DNA of 64,000 nt from Streptomyces prunicolor NBRC 13075 (GTDB taxonomy: Bacteria; Actinomycetota; Actinomycetes; Streptomycetales; Streptomycetaceae), in the NCBI RefSeq assembly GCF_000367365.1, contig NZ_BARF01000002.1:62001-126000 (forward strand), written 5' to 3'. Position 1 is the first letter of the stretch. The number at the start of each line of letters is the position of its first letter. Positions 39,670 through 48,083 of this stretch are shown here, one piece after another. The translations under genes were made by a program, and so were the position numbers. The notes beneath the pieces are model-generated. The model was not told where the DNA came from and did no database searches. It was given only the letters and a program-made list of their open reading frames with translations.

Positions 39670-40793
39670 TCCTTGCCCGCCTCCGCCTCTTCGCCTTCGC
39701 TCACGATCAACTCCCCCAGTTCCTGGAGCACTTCGCCCCCGCAGCCCAGGTACGCGTCCAGCTGCCGGCCCCAGAGGAAGTGCCGGTGCACCGGATGGTC
39801 CAGGTCGGCTCCCGCCCCGCCGTGCAGATGCTGACCCGTGTGGACGACACGCAGGCCCGCCTCGGACGCCCACCAGGCGGCGGTCAGCGCGTGCGTGGCG
39901 TACGGCAACCCCGCGTCCCGCCGCCAGGCCGCCTCGTACGCCGTCACGCGGATCGCCTCGACGTCCATGTGCGCGTCGGCCGCCCGGAGTTGAACCGCCT
40001 GCCGCGTCGCCAACGGACGCCCGAACTGCTCCCGCGTGTTGACGTGCGCCACAGCCCGGGCGAGCGAACCGGCACACACCCCGGCCTGTAGCCCGGCGAA
40101 GGCGGTACGGGCCGTGGCCAGGACGTCGGTGTAGGGGGAGGGAGTTGGGGGATGGGACGGAAGGTGCTGGACTTGAGCACGGGGGTGGACGCCCGCCGCA
40201 CCGAGCCGTTCCGCCGATGCCCCGTCCAGCGTCAGTCGCCCCGCCGACCAGGGTGCCATCAGCTCGACCGGCTCGACGCGCGCTGCCTCCGTGACCGGGG
40301 TCAGCCACAACTCGCGCCGGTCGTCGGCGACCAGGACATGCGTGGCGTCGCGCAACCAGGGGACGACGGGGACGGTGCCGGTCAACTCGCCCTGCGTGGA
40401 ATCCTGTTCACCACCTGTCACTGTCCCTCGTACACCCCCCTGCGCCGGAAACGCCCCGCACACCACCACCGACCCGTCCCCGATCCCCGGCAACAACCGC
40501 TCCCGCTGCTCGGGGGTGCCGTGGGCAGCGACTGCCAGCAACCCGTACACACAGGTCGACGCGAAGGGCACCTGCGCGGTCGTCCGCCCCTGTTCCTCCA
40601 GGAGGAGTACAAGCCCGAGCAGGCCCAACTCCTCGACGGCGCCCACCAGTCCGGCCGCGCACAGGGCCTTCCACAGCTCGGGGTCGCTGCCCGTCCCGGC
40701 CGCCGTGAGCCGCTCCGGTGTCGAGAGGTCGCCGAAGATACGGGCGGCCAGGTCACGGGCCGCCGCCTGGTCCTCGGTCGGCGTGAAGTCCAT
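39666..40793 (-). CDS. Acyl-CoA dehydrogenase (FadE28/ChsE1-like)
   Basis: 375 aa, ATG 40793 (M-D-F-T-P-T-E-D-Q). Short, divergent dehydrogenase: L-G-L-L-G-L-V-L-L-L-E-E-Q-G-R in the N-terminal helix bundle, T-R-E-Q-F-G-R-P-L-A-T-R-Q-A-V-Q (~283) and Q-H-L-H-G-G-A-G-A-D-L-D-H-P (~333). Typical of one subunit of the alpha2beta2 dehydrogenases of steroid side-chain oxidation. Start overlaps the stop of the upstream gene. Confidence 0.8.
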   Translation of the reverse strand: MDFTPTEDQAAARDLAARIFGDLSTPERLTAAGTGSDPELWKALCAAGLVGAVEELGLLGLVLLLEEQGRTTAQVPFASTCVYGLLAVAAHGTPEQRERLLPGIGDGSVVVCGAFPAQGGVRGTVTGGEQDSTQGELTGTVPVVPWLRDATHVLVADDRRELWLTPVTEAARVEPVELMAPWSAGRLTLDGASAERLGAAGVHPRAQVQHLPSHPPTPSPYTDVLATARTAFAGLQAGVCAGSLARAVAHVNTREQFGRPLATRQAVQLRAADAHMDVEAIRVTAYEAAWRRDAGLPYATHALTAAWWASEAGLRVVHTGQHLHGGAGADLDHPVHRHFLWGRQLDAYLGCGGEVLQELGELIVSEGEEAEAGKE

Positions 40794-40794
40794 G

Positions 40795-41769
40795 TCAGCC
40801 CGCCCCGCCCTCTCGGTCTTCCTGCGCCCGGAAGACGGGGAGCACCAGTGGCCCGTCTTCATCGTCGTACCGCTGGAATTCGAGCCGTACCGGCAACCCC
40901 ATGCGGACCTTGTCGTACGGCACGCCCACCACGTTGCTCACGATCCGCACGCCTTCCGCCAGCTCGATCAACCCGACCGCGTAAGGGGGATCGAAGGCAG
41001 GGAAGGGCGGGTGGTGCATCACCACGTACGAGTAGACCGTGCCCTCGCCGCTCGCCTCGACCGTGTCCCAGTCCGGGCCGCCGCAGGCGTTGCAGCCCGG
41101 GAGCCAGGGATGGCGCAGGGTTCCGCAGTCCGTGCAGCGCTGGATGAGGAGTTGGTGCCGCTGTACGCCCTCCCAGAAGCCGGCGTTGTCCCGGTTGACG
41201 ACGAGGCGGGGGCGGCGGGCGCGGACCCCCTCCCGTTTCCCCTCGCGCCTCTCCTTCCCGTTCCCCTTTTTGTGTGCGGGGGCGTACTTGAGGATGCGGA
41301 AGCGGTGGGTGCCGACGAGGTCCGGTCCGACCCGGACGTCCATGCGTGTGGTGACGAAGTACCCCGTGCCCAGCTTCGTCGTCTTGCGGTCGGACACCGA
41401 CTCGATGACCGCGTCGAACGTGACCTCGTCGCCCGGCCGCAGGGGCCGTAGATACTCCTGCTCGCAGTCGGTGGCGACCACTGAGGTACAGCCCGCCTCG
41501 TCGAGGAGGTCGAACAGCTCGTCGTAGGCCCCCGTGCGGCCCGTGCGGCCCGTGTATCCGGAGAGGCCGCCCATGGTCCACGCCTGGAGCATGGTGGGCG
41601 GGGCGACGGCGTCCGGCCCCGCGTACGCCGGATTCGTGTCGCCCATCGCCTCGCACCAGTGCCGGATCATCGGCTCGTTGACGGGGTCCTTGCCCCTGCC
41701 CGCGACGGCCGCCGCACGTCCCTCGTACGTCTTGAGTCGCGCCCCCAGCTCATCGACCACCGTGCTCAC
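40795..41769 (-). CDS. MaoC-DUF35 fusion (ChsH2-like)
   Basis: 324 aa from GTG 41769, with GGGGGCGGAG upstream. N-terminal MaoC-like hot-dog domain (~1-170: W-C-E-A-M-G-D-T-N-P-A-Y, L-R-P-G-D-E-V) and C-terminal DUF35 with zinc ribbon C-T-D-C-G ... C-N-A-C-G (~220-240) and OB fold (G-T-V-Y-S-Y-V-V-M-H-H-P-P). This two-domain build is characteristic of ChsH2: the MaoC half hydrates with ChsH1, the DUF35 half partners the Ltp2 aldolase. A charged linker (K-K-G-N-G-K-E-R-R-E-G-K-R) separates the domains. Confidence 0.85.
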   Translation of the reverse strand: MSTVVDELGARLKTYEGRAAAVAGRGKDPVNEPMIRHWCEAMGDTNPAYAGPDAVAPPTMLQAWTMGGLSGYTGRTGRTGAYDELFDLLDEAGCTSVVATDCEQEYLRPLRPGDEVTFDAVIESVSDRKTTKLGTGYFVTTRMDVRVGPDLVGTHRFRILKYAPAHKKGNGKERREGKREGVRARRPRLVVNRDNAGFWEGVQRHQLLIQRCTDCGTLRHPWLPGCNACGGPDWDTVEASGEGTVYSYVVMHHPPFPAFDPPYAVGLIELAEGVRIVSNVVGVPYDKVRMGLPVRLEFQRYDDEDGPLVLPVFRAQEDREGGAG

Positions 41770-43037
41770 CTCCGCCCCCTCGTCATCCCGAGCCGCATCG
41801 TCGCGACGATCTCCCGCTGCACCTCGCTCACCCCGCCCCCGAACGTGTTGATCTGCGCCGCCCTGTTCAACCGCTCCAGCTCGCCGTCCCCGAAGACACC
41901 CGGCGAGCCCGAACGCACCAGTCCTGCCAGCCCCGTCGACCCGTCCGGTCCCTGCGGCCCGTCCGTCCCGGCGACGTGCTGACATATCTGGTACACCGCG
42001 ACCGTCGATTCGGTTCCCACGACTTTCACGCCGCTCGCGTCGCCGGGCGCCAGCCGGCCCGCCCCGACGTCACCCACCAAACGCCAGTTGAGCAGGCGCG
42101 TCGCCGCCAGCCGGGCATGTGCCTCGGCCAGCTGTGAGCGCACCCACGGCTCGTCAACCCGGCGCCGTCCCGTCACCGGATCGGGCGTGCGGGCGGCGGT
42201 CAGCACGGCCGTGTAGAAGTCCTCGGCCTGCATTCCGGTCGCGGCGAGGGCGACCCGCTCGTGGTTGAGCTGGTTGGTGATGAGGGACCAGCCCTCGTTC
42301 TCCGCGCCGACGAGGTTGCCGGCCGGGACGCGGACCCCGTCGTAGTACGTGGCCGTCGTCCGCTGCCCGCCCACCGTGTCGATCGGCGTCCACGAGAATC
42401 CGGGCGCGTCGGTCGGGACCAGGACGATCGAGATGCCGCGGTGCTTGGGGGCCTCGGGGTCGGTGCGGCAGGCGAGCCAGATCCAGTCGGCGTTGTGGGC
42501 GTTGGAGGTGAAGATCTTCTGCCCGTCGATCAGCCAGCCACCCGCGTCTCCATCCCCGTCCCCACCCGCTTCGCCCCCCGTTCGTCGCCGTACCGCGCGC
42601 GTGCGCAGGGACGCGAGGTCCGTGCCGGCCGAGGGTTCGCTGTAGCCGATCGCGAAGACGAGTTCGCCGCGCAGGATGCCCGGCAGGAGGGCGGCCTTCT
42701 GTTCCTCGCTGCCGTACTTCATGAGGGTCGGTCCGACGGTGTTCAGGGTGACCATCGAGACGGGTGCGTTCGCCCGGTAGGCCTCGTCGAAGAACACGAA
42801 CTGCTCGTCGGCGCCGCGCCCTTGACCGCCGTACTCGACGGGCCAGCCGAGCCCGAGCCAGCCGTCGCCGCCGATACGGCGCAGCAGGGACCGCTGGCCC
42901 TGGGGGTCGTCCGCGCCGGGTGGGCCGTCCGGCATCAACTCGGCGAAGTATGCGCGGAGTTCGGCGCGCAGTCGCCGTTGGCGGGGGGTCGGGGCGAGGT
43001 GCACGGCGGCGGACCTCCGGGGCGACGTGGGCGTCAT
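41766..43037 (-). CDS. Acyl-CoA dehydrogenase (FadE29/ChsE2-like)
   Basis: 423 aa, ATG 43037, first gene of the operon. Standard dehydrogenase elements: W-P-V-E-Y-G-G-Q-G-R, Y-S-E-P-S-A-G-T-D-L-A-S-L (FAD/substrate loop), Q-K-I-F-T-S-N-A-H-N-A-D-W, N-L-V-G-A-E-N-E-G-W and a C-terminal A-Q-I-N-T-F-G-G-G-V-S-E-V-Q-R-E-I. An inserted Gly/Asp-rich loop (G-G-E-A-G-G-D-G-D-G-D-A-G-G) around 155-168 is unusual. Probably heterodimerises with the product of 39666-40793. Confidence 0.85.
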   Translation of the reverse strand: MTPTSPRRSAAVHLAPTPRQRRLRAELRAYFAELMPDGPPGADDPQGQRSLLRRIGGDGWLGLGWPVEYGGQGRGADEQFVFFDEAYRANAPVSMVTLNTVGPTLMKYGSEEQKAALLPGILRGELVFAIGYSEPSAGTDLASLRTRAVRRRTGGEAGGDGDGDAGGWLIDGQKIFTSNAHNADWIWLACRTDPEAPKHRGISIVLVPTDAPGFSWTPIDTVGGQRTTATYYDGVRVPAGNLVGAENEGWSLITNQLNHERVALAATGMQAEDFYTAVLTAARTPDPVTGRRRVDEPWVRSQLAEAHARLAATRLLNWRLVGDVGAGRLAPGDASGVKVVGTESTVAVYQICQHVAGTDGPQGPDGSTGLAGLVRSGSPGVFGDGELERLNRAAQINTFGGGVSEVQREIVATMRLGMTRGRR

Positions 43038-43043
43038 CGGTCA

Positions 43044-43121
43044 CGTAGGCGTCGTAGGTGTCGTAGGCGTCGTCGGTCACGTAGACGCCGTACGGACGGG
43101 GGTTTCTGACTGTCCGTCAGA
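43044..43121. promoter_or_regulatory. Tandem 9-mer repeats and TCTGAC-N5-GTCAGA operator upstream of the steroid-type operon
   Basis: 43044-43090 is a run of degenerate GTAGGCGTC repeats directly before the first gene. Further upstream TCTGACTGTCCGTCAGA (43105-43121) is a perfect 6-base inverted repeat, the form of a TetR-type operator. It is in the right place to control the operon starting at 43037. No regulator gene is adjacent. Confidence 0.5.
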
Positions 43122-43306
43122 TGACGTGCACTGTCAAGGTCGTTACGGCACAGAGGTCCAACCGTCCGGGCACGCACGCGTGGCGCACGAAAAACGCCTG
43201 CGCGGCGGCACCGAAGCACCACCGCGCAGACGCGTCACAACCCCAGAGAGCACACCTCTCGCACCTCACACACCCCCGCGCATCCCCGCGCGGAAGTCGG
43301 GCGCGG

Positions 43307-43618
43307 CTACCAGAAGTTGGCGAAGTTGACGGCGACGTTCTCGTTTCCCTGGTTGATGGCGGTGAACGCGGAACCGTTTACCTGGGCGGTGTTGCTCTGG
43401 TTCGAGGCCCCCGAGCCGACCGCCTGCTGCTGTGTGGTGGACGAGTTGCCCTTGTTGTCGTGCCCGACCCCGCTGCCGCTGACGGTCGCCACACCCGCGT
43501 TCGATCCGTTGCCCGCGATGGCGCCGTTGTCCGCCGCCGCGACGCCGGTGAAGAGGGCGGCTGCCAGCGGGAGGGCGGAGACGGCGGCGATGACGCGGGC
43601 GGTACGGATGCTTGCCAT
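43307..43618 (-). CDS. Secreted Asn/Gln/Ser-rich small protein
   Basis: 103 aa; ATG 43618 behind CTGGAGGAAC. Signal peptide (A-S-I-R-T-A-R-V-I-A-A-V-S-A-L-P-L-A-A-A) ending at G-V-A-A-A-D. The mature ~75 residues are Asn/Gln/Ser/Gly/Val-rich (N-G-S-N-A-G-V, T-T-Q-Q-Q-A-V, S-N-Q-S-N-T-A-Q-V-N) with alternating polar-hydrophobic pattern and no Cys, similar in style to curli-like or other aerial-surface proteins. Function unknown; exported to the cell surface. Confidence 0.7.
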   Translation of the reverse strand: MASIRTARVIAAVSALPLAAALFTGVAAADNGAIAGNGSNAGVATVSGSGVGHDNKGNSSTTQQQAVGSGASNQSNTAQVNGSAFTAINQGNENVAVNFANFW

Positions 43619-43987
43619 GTTGTTCCTCCAGAACAGGGTGCGTACCGGCTCCGTAGCCGAACGCACATGAACTACGGCTTCAAGTACTGCTTCTGCCAAG
43701 GCGGTTGGCCGACCGCCTCGGTGTGGTGCACAACGTCGCGGAACCAGAGTTGCCCACCGAATCCCCGGCGAACCAGACCGGAAGCGGTTATTCCCCCTGA
43801 AGCGTGATGACAAGTCGATAAACCCCCTCACCCACCTTGAAGCCGCAGTTCAGGGCAGTACGGACAGCTCACCCCAGGCGCCCCAAGGGGCGAAGCGTTC
43901 CGCCAGATTTCCGGCCAATCCGCCCGCCCCGGCGAGTCGCCGCCTCCCCCTCTTCCTTTTTTCGAACACTCGTACGAACATGGAGGC
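43619..43987. other. Intergenic region between divergent genes
   Basis: About 370 bases. Contains the promoters of the secreted protein (-) and prim-pol gene (+) and an imperfect GGCGGT/GACCGCC hairpin near 43700-43717. No gene seen. Confidence 0.4.
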
Positions 43988-44890
43988 ATGGCCACCACCG
44001 ACCGGCAGGCCACGACGCTGGCCCTCGCACACGCCCTGTCAGCCGCCGAGCGCGGACTGGCCGTGATCCCCCTGTCCCGCACCAAACTCCCGGCCCTGCG
44101 CTCCCCACACCGCGACGACCTGCTGAGCACGACGGGCGAGGCAGGCGCGGTGACCTCGACGGGCCCGCGCTGCCACGGCGAGTGCGGACGCCTCGGCCAC
44201 GGGGTGTACGACGCCTCGTCCGACCCGACGCGCATCCGCGAACTGTTCGCCGCCGCGCCCTGGGCCACCGGCTACGGCATCGCGTGCGGACTGCCGCCGC
44301 ACCACCTGATCGGCATCGACCTCGACACCAAGTCCGGCACGGACTCCTCGTCCGCGCTGCGCGAACTCGCCCTCCGCCACCTGTTCACGATCCCCGAGAC
44401 CGTCGTCGTCCTGACCCCCAGCGGCGGCCGCCACCTCTGGCTCACCGGCCCGCCGGACGTCGTCGTCCCCAACTCCGCGAGCCGCCTCGCCCCCGGCATC
44501 GACATCCGCGGCGCCGGCGGCTACCTCGTCGGCCCCGGCTCCCGCACCGACCACGGCCTCTACGGCGCCGCCCCCGCCACCGCCCACCTGGCCCCCGCGC
44601 CCTGCCCACCGTCCCTCCTGCGCCTACTACTCCCCCCACCCCGCACGAACCACCCCACGCCCACCTCGACCGGCCAACACGGCCAGGGCCTGGTCCAGTT
44701 CGTCCTCGCCGCCCACGAAGGCCAACGCAACACCCGCCTCTTCTGGGCGGCCTGCCGCGCCTACGAGAACGACATCGGGCCCGCGCTCGTCGACCCCCTG
44801 GTCGAGGCGGCGCTGGGCACGGGGCTGTCAGAGAGGGAGGCGCGGGCGACTATCGCTTCGGCGGCGCGGATGACGGGGCGGCGGCCGTGA
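43988..44890 (+). CDS. Prim-pol (bifunctional DNA primase/polymerase N-terminal) protein
   Basis: 300 aa. Archaeo-eukaryotic primase-type domain: G-L-A-V-I-P-L-S, C-H-G-E-C-G-R-L-G-H-G-V-Y (Cys/His site), the catalytic G-I-D-L-D-T-K (~111), S-G-G-R-H-L-W (~148) and D-I-R-G-A-G-G-Y-L-V-G-P-G-S (~170). C-terminal helical part R-L-F-W-A-A-C-R-A-Y-E. No helicase domain. Common as orphan genes in Streptomyces chromosomes; probable role in DNA repair or plasmid-type replication, not proven. Confidence 0.82.
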   Translation: MATTDRQATTLALAHALSAAERGLAVIPLSRTKLPALRSPHRDDLLSTTGEAGAVTSTGPRCHGECGRLGHGVYDASSDPTRIRELFAAAPWATGYGIACGLPPHHLIGIDLDTKSGTDSSSALRELALRHLFTIPETVVVLTPSGGRHLWLTGPPDVVVPNSASRLAPGIDIRGAGGYLVGPGSRTDHGLYGAAPATAHLAPAPCPPSLLRLLLPPPRTNHPTPTSTGQHGQGLVQFVLAAHEGQRNTRLFWAACRAYENDIGPALVDPLVEAALGTGLSEREARATIASAARMTGRRP

Positions 44891-45191
44891 GACCCGGGCG
44901 GGGTGTGGGCGTCACGGACCCGGGGTGCGTGACTGGGAACTCGCTGAGCAGCGGCACCGCTTGACGTACCGTCAGCTGTCTCGGCGACTGGTCGGACGGC
45001 GGGTCGTCCGGCCGCCGGTCCGACGGCTGGTTGTCCGGCGGCTGGTTGTCCGGCGGCTGGTCCGACGCCTGATTTGGCGGCTGATTGCGGCCCAACACTC
45101 CCCCCCCTCCCACCCCACTTGTGACACTCCCGTTGCCGGAACTATGGCCTCCATCACACGCGCGTGATCCGCGCCCTGATGAGGTGAGCGA
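44891..45191. repeat. Intergenic region with GTCCGGCGGCTGGTT tandem repeats
   Basis: About 300 bases between the prim-pol and lipoprotein genes. From 45010 to 45075 the 15-base unit GTCCGGCGGCTGGTT and degenerate forms are repeated four to five times head to tail. The lipoprotein ribosome site GAGGTGAGCG is at its end. No gene seen. Confidence 0.5.
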
Positions 45192-46118
45192 ATGCCAAGA
45201 GCCGCTTGCCTTCTCCCAGTTGTCGCCGCGACCGCCCTGCTGCTCACAGCCTGCGGAACAGATCGCGCGGGCTCCGGGAACACCGGCGCGGCCACGGCCG
45301 AACCGTCGTCCCGCACACAGGTCGACGACCCGGGCAAGGACGGCGTACGGATCACCTCCCTGACCCTCCCGTCGGCCTCTCCGTCGCCCACTCGCAGCAC
45401 GTCCGTCACCGCCGAGACCCTCACCATGGACTCGGGCATCTCCGCCACCTACGAGGTGACCAACAAGGGCACCAAGACCCTGACCTACACGGTCGTCTTC
45501 ACCTTCACGAGCGCCGACGGCGGGGCCATGTCCAACCAGACGGCGACCGTACGCGACGTAGGTCCCGGGAAGACCGTGCGCGGTACGGTGCGCGCCGGAA
45601 GACTGCCGCTCACCACACCGCGGGTGACGGGAGCCAAGGTCCTCGAAGTGACCAAGGTGCCCGCGAACGAGGCACCGGCCGCGCCGGGCACCTGCCCCGC
45701 CTCCGGCATCCGGGTCAGCGCCGACCGGGGCGACGCGGCCATGGGGCTGCGCGTCGTGGGCCTGCACCTCGACAACTGCGGTACGCGCGACTACACGATC
45801 AAGGGTTACCCGAAGCTGGAACTCCTGGACGACGACTTCAACCCCGTCCACGGCATCAAGATCCTCAACGGCAGCACGGAGATCACCACCGGCGACGGAC
45901 CCGACAAGCCGCCACAGACCATCACCCTCAAGCCCGGCGAGTCGGCGACCGCGGGCCTGGTGTGGCGCAACACCACCGAGTTCGGCACGGCGGTGAACGT
46001 GCCCTACGTACGGGTACGCGCGAAGGCCGGTGCCGCCCCGGTGACGGTGACCCCCCACCTCGACCTCGGAACCACCGGGAAGCTCGGGGTCCGGCCTTGG
46101 GTGAAGGCGCAGAGCTAG
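45192..46118 (+). CDS. DUF4232 lipoprotein
   Basis: 308 aa, ATG 45192. Signal peptide with lipobox L-L-T-A-C (Cys ~21), a Thr/Ser-rich linker, a first immunoglobulin-like beta domain (~75-150) and a C-terminal DUF4232 domain (~170-300: C-P-A-S-G-I-R-V-S, L-H-L-D-N-C-G-T-R-D-Y-T-I-K-G-Y-P-K-L-E-L with a Cys pair). Extracytoplasmic and anchored. DUF4232 proteins are common streptomycete lipoproteins without a fixed function. Confidence 0.82.
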   Translation: MPRAACLLPVVAATALLLTACGTDRAGSGNTGAATAEPSSRTQVDDPGKDGVRITSLTLPSASPSPTRSTSVTAETLTMDSGISATYEVTNKGTKTLTYTVVFTFTSADGGAMSNQTATVRDVGPGKTVRGTVRAGRLPLTTPRVTGAKVLEVTKVPANEAPAAPGTCPASGIRVSADRGDAAMGLRVVGLHLDNCGTRDYTIKGYPKLELLDDDFNPVHGIKILNGSTEITTGDGPDKPPQTITLKPGESATAGLVWRNTTEFGTAVNVPYVRVRAKAGAAPVTVTPHLDLGTTGKLGVRPWVKAQS

Positions 46119-46220
46119 GACGTTCCGGCGACATCGCGAGCCGGCGCGCTGCCGTTGCGAACACGGTCCGGCACCGCACCGGGTACAACGACGGCCCCCG
46201 AAAGACACCGCGTACGACGA

Positions 46221-46253
46221 CGGCCCCCGACCGCAATTCCCGGTCGGGGGCCG
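46221..46253. terminator. Bidirectional terminator
   Basis: CGGCCCCCGACCG (46221-46233) pairs with CGGTCGGGGGCCG (46241-46253). It separates the lipoprotein gene from the convergent tRNA-Ser. ACGACGGCCCCCGA is repeated just upstream (about 46187-46200). Confidence 0.75.
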
Positions 46254-46263
46254 CCAATCCACG

Positions 46264-46350
46264 CGGTGGGTGTGGGATTTGAACCCACGGTCACATCGCT
46301 GCGACGACGGTTTTCAAGACCGTTCCCTTAGGCCGCTCGGGCAACCCACC
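46264..46350 (-). tRNA. tRNA-Ser (anticodon UGA)
   Basis: Minus strand, 87 bases. Acceptor arm GGTGGGT pairs with ACCCACC; anticodon stem ACGGT/ACCGT closes the loop CTTGAAA with anticodon TGA, reading UCA; a long variable arm (GTCGTCGCAGCGATGTGAC region) and T-arm GTGGGTTCAAATCCCAC are typical of class II serine tRNAs. CCA is not encoded. Confidence 0.93.
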
Positions 46351-46507
46351 TGCGCACACGCCCACCAGGGACGGAGCGGGTACAGACTACCGGCCGCCAG
46401 GCGGTTGTGTGCCCGATGGCCCACCCCAGGCCCACAGCTCCCCAGGGAGCACTGGCACGCCCGCCTCCCCGCGTGCTGAACAAGGCGCCCTCGTGACCCG
46501 TCACCCG

Positions 46508-46894
46508 TCACCCGAGGCGCAGAACGCCAGGAGCGCGATCCTCAAAGATCTTGACCAGCCAGTCAAAGACAGTGGTTCCGCGCTCTTGTCTCGCTGCGGC
46601 AAGGTCGACGCTGACCGAAGGGCGGTTCGTGGGGTGACAGCGTGACAACCGGATCTCCAACTGGCGAGCTGTCTCCGGATAGCCGAGATGCTCGCGAGAC
46701 ACCTGGTGGTCGCGCCACTCCACCACATAGTCATCGTCGTCGGGTGCTCCGAAGCCACCGCTGAGGCAGTCGGCGAAGGCGTCGAGGTTCCGACCGAAAT
46801 AGCCCCCGGGACCGTTGATCGCTTCGCCGATGACTCGCCAGAAGTCTTCCAGCGTTCTGATCTGCGTGCCGTCCAGCACATATATCGGTGTCAC
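46508..46894 (-). CDS. Barstar-family protein
   Basis: 128 aa. Barstar signature: I-Y-V-L-D-G-T-Q-I-R-T-L-E-D-F-W, then G-P-G-G-Y-F-G-R-N-L-D-A-F-A-D-C-L-S-G-G-F (residues split around the Asn-Leu-Asp core) and Y-V-V-E-W-R-D. Barstar binds and inhibits secreted barnase-type RNases in the cytoplasm. No barnase-like gene is visible nearby, so it may be an orphan immunity protein. Confidence 0.85.
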   Translation of the reverse strand: MTPIYVLDGTQIRTLEDFWRVIGEAINGPGGYFGRNLDAFADCLSGGFGAPDDDDYVVEWRDHQVSREHLGYPETARQLEIRLSRCHPTNRPSVSVDLAAARQERGTTVFDWLVKIFEDRAPGVLRLG

Positions 46895-47011
46895 GGCTCG
46901 GAGGATACGTGCAGCTACGCGCCCTGTCCCTCCGATTCCGGCTCCCTGGAAGGTGACCGAGAAGATCTCCGGCTGCGAGGCGGACTACACCCAGGCCGGC
47001 CACTCCTACCG

Positions 47012-47940
47012 TCAGACCCTGAGCTGTCGGTTCGGGCTCGACATGTAGTCGTCGCTAGGGTGCCGCGGCCGCCCCGCCGCGGCACCCGAGAAGTCGTACA
47101 CCGCCCAGTCCGTGAACAGGACATAACCGAGGCGCTGGTAAAGGGCGTTGCTGGTGGGGTTGTCCGGGTCCGTGAACAGGACGACGTCCGTCGCGCCCGT
47201 GGCCAGCGCCGCTCTGGTCACCTCGGTCGTCACCGCGGCGGCGTAGCCGCGACCGCGGAGGTGGGGCAGGGTGTAGACGGGATCCACCCGGACCATGCCG
47301 CCGATCATCGAGGTCGAGCCGGCGATGGAGACCGGAGTGCCGTCCGGGGTCTCCCAGAACGTGAAGTGTTTGTCCGCGAAGCGGGTGTCGGCCCAGGAGG
47401 TGGGGAGGACTTCGTCGACTGCGGCGGCGAACTCACCGCACCAGTGGACGACTTGGGTATGGTCCTCCTCGCCCGCGACCCTGCCCCTGCCCCTGCCCTC
47501 CGGGAGTAACTGCGGTGGGGTAAGGGTGCCGAGTCGGTAGAGGTGGAGACGAGCGCGGAGTGTCGGCGTCGCGCCTGTGTGCCGTTGCCATGCCTCCGCG
47601 AACGCGCTCGCGGTGCTCTGGTCCGCGGTGACGTAAGGCAGAGCGTGCCCGCGGTCCGCCAGGTGGGCGGCCAGGGTGTCGGCCTGCTCGGGGGTGAGGG
47701 CGGTGGGGGCCAGGCCGCGGGACGGGAGACGGTAGAAGGTGGCGTGGACCTCGCCCGCTCGTTCCAGCCGTCCGAACACGGGGCCTCGGCGCCGTGTTGT
47801 GCCTCCGGCCCCCGCCTTCGTAGCTTCTCGGTCGCCGTCAGTGTCTGGGTGTGTGGCGTGGGGCGTGACCTCAGGAACTCCCCGGCCCGGGCCAGGAAGT
47901 CCTCGACGTCAGCGGTGAGGTGCCAGTCGTCCGGTCGCAT
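47012..47940 (-). pseudogene. GNAT acetyltransferase with a frameshift
   Basis: Start ATG 47940 (M-R-P-D-D-W-H-L-T-A-D-V-E-D-F-L) reads to about 47780; then the protein resumes in another frame at F-G-R-L-E-R-A-G-E and continues to the stop at 47012. Restoring one base in GCCCC-GTGTTC gives continuous sequence. The C-terminal half is a GNAT domain: M-V-R-V-D-P-V-Y-T-L-P-H-L-R-G-R-G-Y-A-A (acetyl-CoA loop) and N-P-T-S-N-A-L-Y-Q-R-L-G-Y. As written the gene is broken; translation from 47779 could still give a GNAT domain lacking the first ~55 residues. Confidence 0.75.
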
Positions 47941-47966
47941 GGTTCATGTTTTCCCGAGGCCTCCGC

Positions 47967-48010
47967 GTATACCGGTGGTTCGCTCAACGTATACCGGTGG
48001 TTCGCTCAAC
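47967..48010. repeat. 22-base exact tandem duplication
   Basis: GTATACCGGTGGTTCGCTCAAC... is present twice in a row (47967-47988 and 47989-48010) in the gap upstream of the GNAT gene. Likely replication slippage; could duplicate a promoter or operator. Confidence 0.8.
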
Positions 48011-48083
48011 GGCCCTCGACACATGCCCAGCTGACCCGCCGACCAGCACCTCACACCACCCCACCTCACCCCACCTCACATCC

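Noticed and set aside
43988..44890. A second mobile element around the prim-pol gene
   Set aside because: No integrase, excisionase, Rep helicase or repeats flank it; similar orphan prim-pol genes are normal in Streptomyces chromosomes.
46264..46350. tRNA-Ser as a prophage attachment site
   Set aside because: No integrase, duplicated tRNA end or phage genes next to it; neighbours are ordinary chromosomal genes.
47967..48010. CRISPR array
   Set aside because: Only two directly adjacent 22-base units with no spacers and no cas genes.
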